Made by a program: the position numbers and the translations under genes. The notes below the pieces were generated by a model. That model ran no database searches. It saw only the letters and a list, made by a program, of their open reading frames with translations, and was not told where the DNA came from. A DNA stretch of 64,000 bases from assembly GCA_025531455.1 (NCBI GenBank), contig JAMYHL010000048.1, positions 124,001-188,000 of the forward strand. Direction: 5' to 3'. Shown piece after piece: positions 1 through 12,937 of this stretch. Within the stretch, counting starts at the first letter, position 1; every line of letters starts with the position of its first letter. Source of the DNA: Apiotrichum sp. Y4204. Its lineage: Eukaryota; Basidiomycota; Tremellomycetes; Trichosporonales; Trichosporonaceae.

Positions 1-37
1 CTCTGAATCTCTGGAGCTCTGAAGCACTTTCAAACTC

Positions 38-108
38 CGAACCTCGAACCTCGAACCTCGAACCTCCGACCTCCAACCTCCAACCTCCAACCTCCAACCT
101 CCAACCTC
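38..108. repeat. Heptanucleotide minisatellite
   Basis: About ten head-to-tail copies of a 7-base unit of the form AACCTCS (first with G, then with C at the variable position). It lies in non-coding DNA far upstream of the Pumilio gene. It does not match a fungal telomere repeat (TTAGGG type), so it is read as an interstitial minisatellite. Confidence 0.85.
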
Positions 109-966
109 GAGGCCGGACCCCGAACCTGGGCGCGAACCCGCGTCCCGCGCGTCCTGAGACAGAGGCCCACAAACCCCCGCTGATGGCTGCTGGACGCGAG
201 ACGGACACTATGTGATCGTGTGTACGTGTGATGCATGGCGCATGATGCTTATGACGCGATACACACATGGCGTACTGCGCGTAATGCGCTCCTGCATACT
301 GATATGCTGCACACTACGTGTCGTGCTCTTGGGACCGCAGCTGGACTGCGGCGTATAAGTGTAAGGGACGCGCGCAACGGGGGGACTGATGCGGTGGTGC
401 CCGCTCCAGAACGCGCCGCGTCGGGCCCCGCGCCGCCGTACCTCCGTACCTCCGTACCTCCGTGTGGCGCCGCGCCCGCCTGGCCAGCTGGCTGGCGCAG
501 GCGCTGGCAGACTACGCAGACTACGCAGACTACGCAGACTTCGGGGCTGCGGGAGTGGGTTTGCCTGAACAGCAGTTCCAGTCCCAGTTCCAGTGTGTGC
601 TCCGTGTCGCGCTACATCTCGCTGTGTCTCGCCCATCAGCGCATCAGCTGCATGATGTATCATGCATGCATCACATTCCTGCTTCCTTTGTCTATGAATG
701 AACAATGAACAATCGAGATGCAGCGCGATGAATGATACAAACACCCAGACTGAGACAGCGCGAAGCTTGTAATCAGATCTCCTAGTGGCCCCTAAATATC
801 GGACACTTTTGTGCTTCTAATGCGCACTACAAATGGGGGATTAGCGGACACGTCACACACACACAGGGGAAGGAAGCAAAAAGGGGGCCGGGGGTTGGCG
901 TCACAGATCGCAGATCTTGTCTTGGATCTAGTGAAGAGTTGGCACCTTTCGTGTTGTCAGCGCGAA

Positions 967-985
967 GGGGGGGGGGGGGGGGGGG
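967..985 (+). repeat. Poly(G) tract, 19 G
   Basis: Uninterrupted run of 19 guanines in the intergenic region. Seen directly; length may vary between isolates or through sequencing slippage. Confidence 0.9.
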
Positions 986-2170
986 TATGCACACAGCGCG
1001 CACGCATGGATCAGTAGCGAGCGTGCTTGCTCTGTTCGCGAATAGACAGATAGCTCATTGATCTACACTATTTGATTCAACAGTGGTGATGTGGTTGTTC
1101 CATGATCCGCCCTCCACTTCTTTACTCTTCTCCCCTCTCTCCGCCCTCCCTTGTTCGCTCCCCTTTTGCCTCAGCCCTGAAAGTGAGACTCGCGAGCCTG
1201 GTCCCGCCCTTCTCCGCCAGTGCGCTGTGGCGTCGTCGCTCCTCTCCGCCTGCCTGCCTGCCTGGCTGCCAGTTATCGCGCCCATTTTTGAAGTGTCAGC
1301 AGAGAGTGTGTTGCATATACAGTTTGTGTGTGCTGGCTAGCGCTGGCGGCAGCTGGCTGTGTGCGCGCGTGTGTGGTGTGGTGTGCTGTCACTTTGTGTC
1401 GTCTGCCGTCGTCCACCCACCCACCACTCACCACTCACACTCAACCTCACCTCGACTTGCTCGTTCTCTCTCCGTCCTCGCTCGTCCTACTCTTTTGCCT
1501 CTGCTCACTCCTCTCTCTCTCATTTCTCGCTTTGGGCATTTTCTTTTCTCGTCTTCCTTCCCTTCCCTTCCCTCTTCCTTGTCTTCCCTCCCCATTTTTC
1601 CTTCCTCCCTCTCCCTACCTCCGTCGCCGTGTCCGTCGCCGGTCACCGTCTTCACCATCGCGTAGCCGGCCGTCGCCATCGACATTGACATCGGCATCGA
1701 CGTTCCCTAGTAGTACTCTCCTCCCTACTACTCCCTCTATAATCGTCCCTAGAAGTATCCCACACGACTATTCGACGACAAAGATCCCTCCATCTCTACT
1801 CACCACCCCTTTTCCCCCTTGCCGCGCCGCCAGCACTGCACGATCCGAATCCACACGCTCTCACCCCCACCCACTTTCTGCTCTCTCTCTCCCTTGTATT
1901 CGCACTGTCAAGACGCACGCACATTTCCTCTTTCCTCCCTTTGTCACTGCATCTTCAGGTCGCGCTCGTTCTCTCTCTCCCTCTTTCTCTGATATCTGAT
2001 CTCGCTCTCGCTGTCCCTCTCGCGCGCTACGATCTACAACAACAGCTCCTCATATCGTCATCCTTTGCTCTTGTTCCATTCCCATCATCCGCACCAGCAT
2101 CGCATAAGAACACTTTCCCATCTCACATCGCTTTCCACCTCGCACCCCCGTCCAATAACCCCCCGCTGCA

Positions 2171-5100
2171 ATGTCCGGACCCCATCTCGCGGCCGACATG
2201 CGCGGTGAGGGCCGCACCCCGCCTCCCGCGCCGAGCGCCGCCTACGCCAAGCGGTAAGTAGTATTCTCTATTCTCTGCCCCACACCGCATGACCGTTTCC
2301 ACGCCATCCCGCACTCGGTTCCGCGCCACCACACCACGTTGCTCCCGCCTGCTCCTCTTCTCCATGGCATGGTCCGATGCTGATCCCAGTGCACGCGAGA
2401 TCATCGAGGACGCAACAGGCATGACGCTCCCGCCGCTCGGTGGGGACAGCCCCGCCCGCGCGTCTGGCCGCCCACGCGCTGGGTAAGTGAATGTCGATTG
2501 AATGTTTCACTCACGCCAGAACACTCCCTTCGTCGTTCCAGGAGCGTGGCGACGACGTGCCGCCGCCTCAGGAGGAGATGATGCGCACCTCGGCGCTCTC
2601 TCCCGCGTACCCGCGCCCCGGACTGCGACACGCCGCGTCGTCGTCGAACGCACTCGACCAGGACCACTCGCGTCCCCGCTCCGGCTCGACGTCCAGCGTC
2701 AGCAGCGCATTCGCAAACTCTCCCTTCTCCAACGCGTGGCTCGCCAACCCGGGCCAACCGACGAGTGCCGGTCGGTCGCCGCTTGGTCGCCAGAACAGCG
2801 AAGAGTACCCCTTCCCCGAGCCCGGTAATGACGATCTCAACTTTTCAACACTCGACTACCTCGGTCTCGCAGACAGCTCGGGTGAGCCTGCGCCGGCGTC
2901 CGTGTCCGAGCTCCGCAACCAGGCTCGCCGCGCGATAGACGCCCACGGCCCTGCTTCGCGCCTCCGTGCAAGCACAGTCTCCAACGTCAACCGCCCGTTC
3001 CGCGCCTCTGTCACCTCGTCGTTTGAAGACCCCGATACCCTCCTCGCACAGGCCCTCGACCAAGTCTCCATTTACGACTCACTCATGCCATCCTCTGTAT
3101 TCCCCACCTCGTCGCTGCTCCACCCCACCGTCTCGGGACGCGAGGCGAACCGCCCACGCGCGACCACGATTGGCTCGCTCGAAAACCCCATTCGCAGCCA
3201 AAACCGCGGCTTCCTCGCCAGCATCCCCCAGTCGCCCCTCCAGGCCTCGTATGGATCGCAATATGTGGACCGCTTCGGCTACCCGAACCGCTCGCGCAGC
3301 GACCGCGATCTCACGCGCTCTCGCGAGGGCTCGCGCGATCTTCGCTCGTCGCGCTTGTCGATCTCGTCTGCAACCTCGCGGACTGGCACGCCAGACAATG
3401 CTGGCTCCTCCACCCCACAGGTGCCGACACGTTCCCTCTGGATCGGCAACCTCGATGTGAGCGCCACGTCTGAGGCTCTTCTCGCTGTCTTTGCGCCCTA
3501 TGGTGCCATCGAGAGCCTCCGCATGCTGCCCGAGAAGACTTGCGCATTTGTCAACTTTATGGACAAGGCGGATGCTGTGCGCGCACGTGATGACGTCCTG
3601 AACCGCCTCGGCGGGCAGGTTCCCGAGCTGTCAGAAACTGCCCCTGTGCGGATTGGTTTCGGTAAGATTGACTCGGCGCCGACAGGGCCATCCACCTCGT
3701 CGGTCGCCCCGGCTCCTCCTGGCCTCGTGTTCACTGGCGGCTCAATCACCATCACTCAACAGCCTCCTTCAGGAACCGAGCCCCCACCTGGTGGTGACCA
3801 GAGCTCGCTGCCTACTCGCGCCCTCTGGATTGGCAGCATCCCCAACACCACTTCGAGCGCAACACTGTTACAGATATTTTCGCCATTTGGCCCCGTCGAG
3901 TCGGCCCGTGTGCTCACCCACAAGTCATGTGGCTTTGTCAATTTTGAGCGTCTCGATAGCGCCATTAGCGCCCGCAACGCGCTCAATGGCCGCGACATTC
4001 TGGGATCAGACGTCGGCCCCATACGCATCGGCTTTGCGCGCGTGCCAACAAAGTCGCCCGTCATTGGCGGCCCCGAGGCCGAGCAGGGATCGCCGTCCAA
4101 GCTCGGCGAGGGTCTTAACACGGTCCGCGGCGCGACCGCGGTGCCCACTGAGCAGCAGCTGTCGGCTGAGGGAGGTGGTGTGGAGAACTACCGCTCTCAG
4201 TTGGTTCTCGACCTCGTCAAGCAGGGTGTGCACGAGCAGGTCCTCGAGCGTGGTCTTGCCACGGACGGCGCCGTCAGCGAGCAGCAAATGATCATGCAGG
4301 TGCTCAGCGGCAGCCGCAGGGAGGAGGAATCGGACGTCCGCGCTGCGGCCGAGGTCCGCCCGAATGTCACCTACTACGCCTCGGTACCCGTCATCGGCGA
4401 CCGCCAGAGCATGCGCCGCTTTGACGTTGCGCGTCTTCGCGAAATTCGCAAGCGTCTAGATTCCGGAAATGCGACCCAGGAGGAGGTGGACTCGATAACG
4501 CGCGACCTCCTCGAGGACAGTGCGGATCTTGCCTCGGACTACATCGGCAACACCATTATCCAGAAGCTCTTTGAGCGGGCCGACCCGGCGCTGCGTCGTG
4601 CGATGCTGGAGCGTATTGCCCCGCATCTCGCCATGATTGGAATTCACAAGAACGGTACCTGGGCTGCCCAGAAGATTATCGAGTGCAGCACGACCGACGA
4701 GGAGCGTGCGCTCGTGACTCTCAACCTGCGGCCCTTTGCGCCACCGCTCATGTGCGACTCACTCGGCAACTATGTCTGTGCCGGCACACTGCGATTTGGC
4801 TCCCCTTACAGCGACTACGTCTATGACGCGATGATTGACCGCATGTGGGACATTGCCCAGAACCGCTTCGGCGCAAGGTGTATGCGCACCTGTCTCGAGT
4901 CGCCCAACACGTCACTGTACCAGAAGAAGCGCATTGCGACCAGCATCATCCTGAACTCGATTCCCCTGGCGACCAACCCGAACGGTGCCCTGCTTCTCAC
5001 CTGGCTGGTCGAGCAGTCCAACCTGCCGGGCCGGTACGGTCTGCTGGCTAACCGTTTCGCCCCGCATGTCGCCCATCTCTGCACCCACAAGTTGGCGTCG

Positions 5101-5946
5101 CTTACGGTGCTGCGCATCATTAATCAGTCGTCCGAGCCTGCGGCCACGACTACCCTTCTCAGCACCATTTTCCACTCTCCGTCCGACCAGATCCTCACTG
5201 AGATTCTCTCGGACGCGAGCAACGGATCGCAGGTGATTGGCAAGATTCTCGCCGTGCAGTCGATCTCGAAGGAGGACAAGGCTGCTCTTCTCGAGGCTGT
5301 CCGCCGTGTGCTGCCGAATATCAAGGCAGCGTCCACCCCTCCTTATCGCCGCCTCCTCGAGGAGGTCGGTCTCCCTGTTCCCGCAGGCGGTGGTCATGGA
5401 GCCTACCCGCGTACCCAGCAGCAGCAGCCACAGCAGTGGCAGCAGTCGTTTGGCATGCCCTACGGCCAGATGCCCAACCCGGGCTTCCCGCAGCCGATCG
5501 GCAACGGCATCTCGCCCTTGCTCATACCCCAGGGCGTCGCTCTCAACCACTCGCTGCGCGCCGACTCGCCCTCGGGGGCCAATCCGCGCAACGGCAACCG
5601 CGCACGCGGTCGTTTGAGCCCCATCAGCCAGATGCTCAGCCCGGGTTCGGACCCATTCAATCCAGTAAGTAAAGCTGTCGATGATAGTCGGGAATACCTC
5701 TCTGACCCCCAGTTCGCGTCCCCCAGCATTGACCTGCCGTTCTTCCAGCAGAACAGCATTCCCCTCCGCGTCGGCTCGCAGCTTGGAACATTTGACGGTC
5801 AGCCGAACCTTGGCGGTCTCGGTATCATGAACCCCGCGCAGGGCTACTACCAGCAGAATGGGGTGAGTTTGCTGTTCGTCCACTCGTCGTTAGCAGTCAC
5901 TAACCCACAGCAACCGGGAATGTACGCGCAGACCGGGTTCCAGTAA
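2171..5946 (+). CDS. RRM and Pumilio (PUF) repeat RNA-binding protein, Jsn1/Puf1-Puf2 type
   Basis: Predicted 1168-aa cytoplasmic mRNA-binding protein. Proposed exons are 2171-2253, 2390-2482, 2520-5664, 5713-5862 and 5911-5946; phases close. The start is the ATG at 2171, because the two 5' exons extend the main frame with protein-like sequence and proper splice sites. Two RRMs are visible at about residues 361-430 and 491-560 (each begins LWIG; RNP1-like CAFVNF and CGFVNF), then Pumilio repeats at about 721-1000 (for example YIGNTIIQKLFE and KNGTWAAQKIIE). RRM plus PUF is the architecture of yeast Jsn1/Puf1 and Puf2, which bind mRNAs for membrane and mitochondrial proteins. The N-terminus is Ser/Pro-rich and disordered; the C-terminus is Gln/Pro/Gly-rich. 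The family is secure; the exact ortholog is not. Confidence 0.92.
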
Positions 5947-7545
5947 TGGCCCGACGGCCGAGGCGCCGGCGCCTCGGCCACCTATAGAAGAAGGGAGGTG
6001 GAAGAGGAGTAGAGGAGAGTAGACGATGGAGCAGTGGACTGCACAAAACAAGTATAACAAATACAAACATCAGCTTTTTTACACCTACAAACACCCACAA
6101 GATACAAAACACTTCATTGTCACTGTCGCCGCACACTGCCGCATTGCCGCACCTGTCCCGGCTTCCTTGACATCACATACGCATCGGAGTAGACAAGCAA
6201 GCAATCCCGGATCCCAACCATCATCTCGTGCCGTGCATGCTCATGGTACATGGTATGCATCAGAGTAGTGTTCGAGAGGCGGGGTGGGGTGGCAAGGCGC
6301 CGGTACAACTGTGTCATGATCCGGTCAAGGTCGATTCACACGATGTCTGCCGTTCCAATCAGACAAGTCAGATCGGCAGTCCCATCGTGCAGAATCTGAA
6401 GCTGGAGCGATTGACACCAGTCTGGCGCGACGCGCTGCAATACATCTGTTCAGTACTTGTGGTACTTGGCGCCCATCCGTCCCGACAATCAGGAGCTACA
6501 AAACCATCAACCCGAACCGCGCGCCGATCTCGGGCAAGGTCTCTGCTCCCAATCCCAGCATCTAAAAGAGCACAGTACAGTGGCTAATGATGACGATGCA
6601 GGGCAGTACTCTGTGTACACAGTAATGCTATGAATTGCCCAACGCCGTACGCCCTCCAGTTCTCGGCGCACCAATCACCACTCTCAACCATGACGCAGCC
6701 CAGCTACCCTGGCCACCCGGCCACCAGCCACCAAGGCCACCCGGGCCATCCGGGCCATTGCGACAAGACATCGAATCGTAGTCGAATCGGCGCGCAATCC
6801 CCGTTCTAGTCCACTGGTCCCATGCACCATGCACCGCGGCACCACTTGGACCGACCGCGCTTTAACTTGCTGCTAAATGCGCTCTTCCTTCCGCGACAAT
6901 TGATACAATCGTAGACTTGTGGATCGTGAAATCGTGTAACCGCTCTCTCTCGATCCGTTCAATCCGTGCCTGGGTCGTGTGGCGCGTGTTGCGCGTGTGG
7001 TCCAATCGAGGATAAAGCTGGCTGGCCTGGCTGGACCCTGCAAAACACGTCGCTGGTGGCTCGTGCCCATTCCGTCCACTGTGTTGCCTCTGTTACCAAC
7101 TGAGTTCTCTGCCTCCCCTCAGCAGAGCAGCGCTCACTGACACCCCTATGCGTCCACTCTCCTCCTCTCTACTCTCTCGGCTCATTCACTGTTGCATCAC
7201 AAAGCAATCCAGAGGAGGCACCGTCGGTGCCAGGGTAGCCGGTCGCGGCGGCTCGGGAGTCGGCAGATGACTGAGCAGCGCCGAGCGTGGTATAGGGTCT
7301 GCGGTACCGCGGTACTGGCACACCAGATGCAGTACGCAAGATAGATACGTGGAGACCAGACCAACAACGCCCGCGAAGAAGGAAAAGTGGGAAGCGAATA
7401 TGTAAGGGGTGGTATACGACACACACACCAGACGGGACATGTAACGGGGGCCGAGATGCTGTAGGTAGAGAGAGAGGGCGAGAGAGAGCAAGCTACGGAA
7501 ACGGGGAGAGGAAGAAACGACACGGTTGAGGTAGACATAGGGTGC
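5947..7545. other. Intergenic region between convergent Pumilio and CDC42 genes
   Basis: Holds the 3' ends of two converging genes. Short open frames on both strands look random and lack splice or start context. I see no tRNA, repeat or other structured element. Confidence 0.6.
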
Positions 7546-8265
<720 letters not shown>

Positions 8266-9596
8266 TGCGCTGCGGGGTCAGCAGGTGGTTGTGAGGCGGT
8301 AAGGGAGTTGAGTTTGAGGGCGGGGTGCATGGCGTAGAGGGGATGGACCACGCGTTGCGGACGGAGTGGTCTAGTGGATGAATGCACTGGCCACCCGATC
8401 AGTCCTAAACGCAGTGCTGCACACCTGTATATGAGGCGCGGTGGTGCGTGGTGCCTGCCGAGCTCGGTCTCCCAGTCTCGCAGCCTCGCGGTGATATCTG
8501 TATCGACATGCAGTGAGACCTTATCGCACACTGTGCACAATCTGACCGCATGCACGAATCTGCTGCACGCGACAAGGCCTCCCGTCAGCGGCCCGCGCCG
8601 CACACACGAGGGGCAGAAGGGTGTACACGAGACTGGGTGGCGTCTGGCACCGCCCCTCGTCGCAGCGTGACACGGGCCATCACGGTTGCACCGAGTGCAA
8701 AGCAAGAAAAAAGAGGCGGCCAGCGCGCCAGTCAACCAGGAATGCGAGCGCGGATGGAGAGTGAGTGGCCAGTGGCCAATGAGCTGCACAACGAGGCAAT
8801 AGGGGACAATAGAGGGGGGGAAGGAAGGTGGTGATGGATGGAGGTGGGAGAGGCAATGATGGGCAGGAGACCGACCTAGAAAGGAGGGGTGGAGAGGGAT
8901 GGCGAGCGGAGTGGTTGGGTGGGTGGTTGGAGCGGGGCCGAGATGGGGTGTGCGGTTGGTGGTGGACACGGATCAACTGATCACGGCGAGACGAGTTGTG
9001 GTGAGCTGGCGGCGAGTGATTGTGATTGTATTAGCTGGGGTGTGGGTGGATAGATGGTGAAATGGGCGGCGGGCGAAGCGAGGGGTGGAGTGGCGGGTGC
9101 CGATGTCGAGCGGGGACGGGGGACGTGGAGGTTGAGGGGGGGTTGTGGATATCTGGAAAAGGTGGCAATGGAAAGAAAGATGGAAAAAAAAGACAGATGG
9201 CGTCGATGAAGCCGGTGGTGGTAGTGAGCGAGCAAGTGGTGAGCCGGTGAGCGGGGGTGAGGGAAGGCAGGAGGGAAGGAAGGAAGGTGGTAGAGGTGGG
9301 TAGGTGACGGGTGTTTGCGTGTGTGTATGGTGTGGTGTATGTGTCTGTATGGGGGGTTTAGGTGGCAATGGGAGCAAAGAGAGTGGAAAAAAAGGAATGC
9401 GACCCGGGGGGGCCAGAGGGGGAGGGCAGAGAGAGTGGAGACTGACTGGTGGAGAGGACTGGCTCACACCACCATAGAGACGACAAGCTCCAGCAGCCCC
9501 TCAGCGTACAGTACACCCATAATGGGGACAACGGGTGGGTGGTGTTACTGCGCGCTAAGAGCAAGCCAAGATGCATTACATGCACACACATTGTAC

Positions 9597-9600
<4 letters not shown>

Positions 9601-9634
<34 letters not shown>
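9601..9634 (+). repeat. Poly(A) tract, 34 A
   Basis: Uninterrupted run of 34 adenines in the CDC42-GPN1 intergenic region. There is no coding remnant directly upstream and I noticed no flanking target-site duplication, so a processed pseudogene is not supported. More likely a simple homopolymer or nucleosome-excluding tract. Confidence 0.9.
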
Positions 9635-9636
<2 letters not shown>

Positions 9637-9689
9637 TGCTCAAAAGGGGCCACGAGAGGTGGAAGGGGGGGACCTGCGCGGGGAAGTGA

Positions 9690-9724
9690 CCGTGGACCGT
9701 GGACCGTGGGCCGTGGACCGTGGG
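9690..9724. repeat. Heptanucleotide tandem repeat (CCGTGGA/G)x5
   Basis: Five head-to-tail 7-base units, three ending in A and two in G. It lies shortly after the poly(A) tract in non-coding DNA. Same unit length as the arrays near 38-108 and 15248-15275. Confidence 0.85.
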
Positions 9725-10405
9725 CGCAACGGCTAACCAGAGGATGGATCCGCTGGTGTGTGGATCGGCGGAAGCAGAATGATGCACAGGGGGCCCACAC
9801 ACGCTACCAGCAGGCTAACGGGCTAAACGGTGCGCGCTAGAGGTGCTGGAAAAAGGGCCCAGCTCAGACAGAGCGTGAGCCCAGGGGCACAAAGCTCAGG
9901 GAGTTGATCCGGGATTCAAGGGGCAAAACGGGCCAGCCGATCCACCGGCCATGGTGGCCCATGCACCAAAGTCCAAAACGTCGATGATCTATGATATATG
10001 AGTTCCTCAAGCGCGCAAGGGCTCGCGCGCGCGCGGGCGCGCGGGGACGGGGAGAGCATCACGTGACTGGCACGATATTTTCATGTGGAATATCGAACAG
10101 AATCGAACAGAAGCTCAAGTTTCTAAGCTTGGTGAGGTCCAGCAAGTGCACTGGACGGGAAGACATACTTTAATCCCTCCTCCCCGATACTCCCCTTGCC
10201 AGCGGGGATACCACGGCAATTCGGGATGTGGCCCGGCTCAGCTGGGTGGCGCGGGGTGGAGGTGTGTCCGCCACCCATCTCGCTGCGAGAGAGAGATTTG
10301 CTCGCTGCTGATGTCACCGCTCCTCGTCGCCCGTCGTTGTCGCAACAAAAGTTGACGAGCACCACCTTGAGCTCAGCGTATAACCCATACATCCACACTT
10401 GCACG

Positions 10406-11713
10406 ATGGAGCCGACCCCATCTACCTCTGCGGCCGAGGCCGCGCCTACCGCCGCGCCCGCCGCGCCCGGGGCGAAAAAGGAGCCCGTTACGATCCTTGT
10501 CATCGGCATGGCCGGCTCGGTGAGTGCTTGCAGCTGCCTCGTTCATTCCCCAGCCGCACGAACTCCTCACTCACACGCAGGGCAAAACGACGCTCATGCA
10601 GCGCCTCAACTCGTACCTCCACAGCAAGGACCAGGCGCCGTACATTCTCAACCTCGACCCAGCAGTCAGCCACATGCCGTACGCTGCGAACATTGATATC
10701 CGCGACACGGTCGACTACAAGGAGGTCATGAAGCAGTACAACCTGGGACCGAATGGAGGAATCATGACCGCGCTGAATCTGTTTACTACAAAGTTTGACC
10801 AGGTGCTCGGCTTTGTTGAGAAGCGCGCAGAGACCGTCGAGTGAGTGGCGGCCAATGTCAGGCGGAACTATGCTTATACCAGCTACATTCTCGTGGACAC
10901 GCCGGGCCAGATTGAGATCTTCACATGGTCCGCGTCGGGCGCGATCATCACGGACGCGATCGCGTCTTCCTTGCCGACAGTCGTGGCCTACGTGATTGAC
11001 ACGCCGCGCACGACCTCCCCGGCAACATTCATGAGCAACATGCTGTACGCCTGCTCGATCCTGTACAAGACGCGCCTCCCGTTCATTTTGGTGTTTAACA
11101 AGATTGACGTCGAGCCCCACGACTTTGCGCTGCACTGGATGGAGGACTTCGAGGCGTTCCAGGCCGCCCTCGCCGAAAAGGGCCGCGACGAAAACGGCGA
11201 AAATTACATGAACTCGCTCATGGGCAGCATGTGTCTTGTGCTCGAGGAGTTTTACAACAACCTCCGCGCGGTTGGCGTCAGCGCCATGACGGGGCAGGGG
11301 ATGAAGGAGTTTTTTGCGGCCGTGGACGCCGCGCGGAACGAGTACGAGACGTGAGTCTTCAGCGCAGCGAGCGCGGGGGAGCGCTATCCGCCCTATTCCC
11401 CAGAAATTCCACTAATGACAGCGAGTACCGCCCGGCGCTGGCGGCCGCGCGCGCAGACAAGGCCGCAAAGGAGACGGCCGCCAAGGAGGCAAACCTCGCG
11501 CGCGCGATGGCAGACATGGGCGTCGCTGGTGCCGGTGGTAAGAACCCGTTTGGGCCGTACCCGCGCAACGACCGCGCGGACGCATATGAAGACTACGAGG
11601 CGCGGGAGCGGGAGCGGGAGGGGATCGAGCGGCAGATGGAGGAGGAGGAGGAGGCGGACGATGCGCCCGAGCTTGGAGCGCAGGAGGTGGATACAACCTG
11701 GGCGAGGCCGTAG
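10406..11713 (+). CDS. GPN1: GPN-loop GTPase 1 (Npa3/XAB1 family)
   Basis: GTPase needed for assembly and nuclear import of RNA polymerase II. Exons 10406-10519, 10581-10840, 10883-11350 and 11422-11713 give 377 aa. Seen: G1 motif GMAGSGKTT at about 33-41, interrupted by intron 1 after Ser; the family-defining GPN loop in YNLGPNGG at about 94-96; G3-like [18 protein letters not shown]; and FNKIDV for guanine recognition. The C-terminus is an acidic, Glu-rich tail. For intron 2 I chose the 42-nt form (acceptor before the codon for YILVDTPGQ), because a nearer AG would leave only 21 nt. The family match is strong across the whole GTPase domain; the tail is less conserved. Confidence 0.94.
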
Positions 11714-12103
11714 GCTGCGCGCTGCGCGCTGGGCTCCAGTTGGGGAGACAGGTTGGGATTGTTCAGTCGGTACTATAGAGTATGCAGTGTAGGATAGAGC
11801 AGCTCATGGAGCCGAGCCCTGCTATTGCAGCGCGCAGCATACAGAAACCCAGGTGTTTCGATGTTGGACCACTGATCGGCACTGCTGAGTTGAAGAAAGT
11901 GCCTCCCCCAAGAGCCACCGGGGCACGCGCCACGCCAAGCCCTCTCGGTTCCAGCAATGAGCCCAGAATTCGACTTTTACCTTTTTGATCGTGTCTGTCC
12001 GTGACAACCACAGCGTCGACAATACACAAAAGCCAGCACACAGCCGGGCACTCTCCGTATACTCCCCTACTCCCCAACTACCAAAATACGACCCTCGCTC
12101 AGG
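11714..12103. other. Intergenic spacer between GPN1 and guanylate kinase
   Basis: 390 bases that must hold the GPN1 3' end and the guanylate kinase promoter, as both genes run in the same direction. No ORF or repeat of note. Confidence 0.6.
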
Positions 12104-12937
12104 ATGGCCAGCGCAGTAAGCCAGGCAGTGCGCGACCGGGTAAGAAGCAGGAGCACTGTACCACCTCATTTCTAACATTTTAGCCCCTCGTGATCTGCGG
12201 CCCCAGCGGTACCGGCAAGTCGACGCTCCTCAAGGCGCTCTTTGCAAAGTACCCCGACGCCTTTGGGTTTAGCGTGTCGCACACGACGCGCGCGCCGCGC
12301 GCAGGCGAGCTGAACGGCCGCGAGTACAACTTTGTTGACAAGGCCGAGTTTATGCAGCGTGTTGGCCAGGGCGAGTTTCTCGAGTGGGCCGAGTTTGGCG
12401 GGAATTGGTGAGTCCGGGAGGGATGGCGCGATGGCTAGGAGATGGTGCGAGCTGTGCGAGCTTTGCGCGATGCGATGGGCGGTGATCATCTCTTCCCGCC
12501 ATTGTCCAATCCCCTCCAAGTCAATCTATGCTCACACACGCAGTTACGGAACCACGTTTGCAGCGCTTCGCGGCATGTCCCCGCGCCGGTGCATCCTCGA
12601 CATTGACCTGCAGGGCGTGGCGCAGCTGCACGTGCACGGCCCCAAGCAGACGCCTCCGCTTTTGCCCGTGTTCCTGTTCCTTTCGCCGCCGAGCGTGCCG
12701 CACCTCAAGTCGCGGCTCGCGGGGCGGGGCACGGAGACGGACGAGTCGCTCCGCAAGCGCCTGGCGGCCGCAAAGGCCGAGATTGAGCACGCGCTGACGG
12801 GCGCGCACGACCTCGTTATTGTCAATGACGACCTTGAGCGGGCGGGAAGGCTCCTCGAGATGGTCGCGCTTGGCTCGGAGGGGTGGGAGAGCGTCGGGGA
12901 CGCGCTGCCCCCGCTTGACGTTGCCGAGCTCTCGTGA
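12104..12937 (+). CDS. GUK1: Guanylate kinase
   Basis: Cytosolic enzyme that phosphorylates GMP/dGMP with ATP to GDP/dGDP, essential for GTP and GDP-mannose supply. Exons 12104-12139, 12184-12407 and 12544-12937 give 217 aa, a normal length. Seen: P-loop GPSGTGKS at residues 18-25, the GMP-binding [13 protein letters not shown] segment, the YNFVDKAEF motif and [11 protein letters not shown], then YGTT after intron 2, and [11 protein letters not shown] of the core. The first exon codes for only 12 residues ([12 protein letters not shown]); its ATG is the first available and splices in phase to PLVICGPSG. The lid region after [17 protein letters not shown] is normal. The residue at the second junction is Cys (GNCYGTT), where family members vary. 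Confidence 0.94.

Larger units (their letters stand above)
1..2170. other. Intergenic region and pyrimidine-rich leader upstream of the Pumilio gene
   Basis: No convincing gene on either strand. Besides the heptamer array it holds two 9-base triplications (about 437-465 and 511-541), a run of 19 G at 967-985, and from about 1420 to 2110 a strongly C/T-rich stretch that runs into the start codon at 2171. The C/T tract is probably core promoter and 5' leader of the downstream gene. The open frames here have low-complexity translations (Ser/Pro/Leu-rich) that simply reflect the C/T bias. Confidence 0.6.
8266..10405. other. Divergent intergenic region between CDC42 and GPN1
   Basis: About 2.1 kb of promoter and leader DNA. 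Roughly 8800-9480 is strongly G/A-rich on the plus strand, so the CDC42 leader is C/T-rich. It also carries a 34-base poly(A) run, a CCGTGGA heptamer array and an alternating GC stretch near 10020-10050. No coding region is supported. Confidence 0.6.

Noticed and set aside
10841..10861. 21-nt intron in GPN1
   Set aside because: Too short for splicing. The next AG gives a 42-nt intron in the same phase and a better match (YILVDTPGQ).
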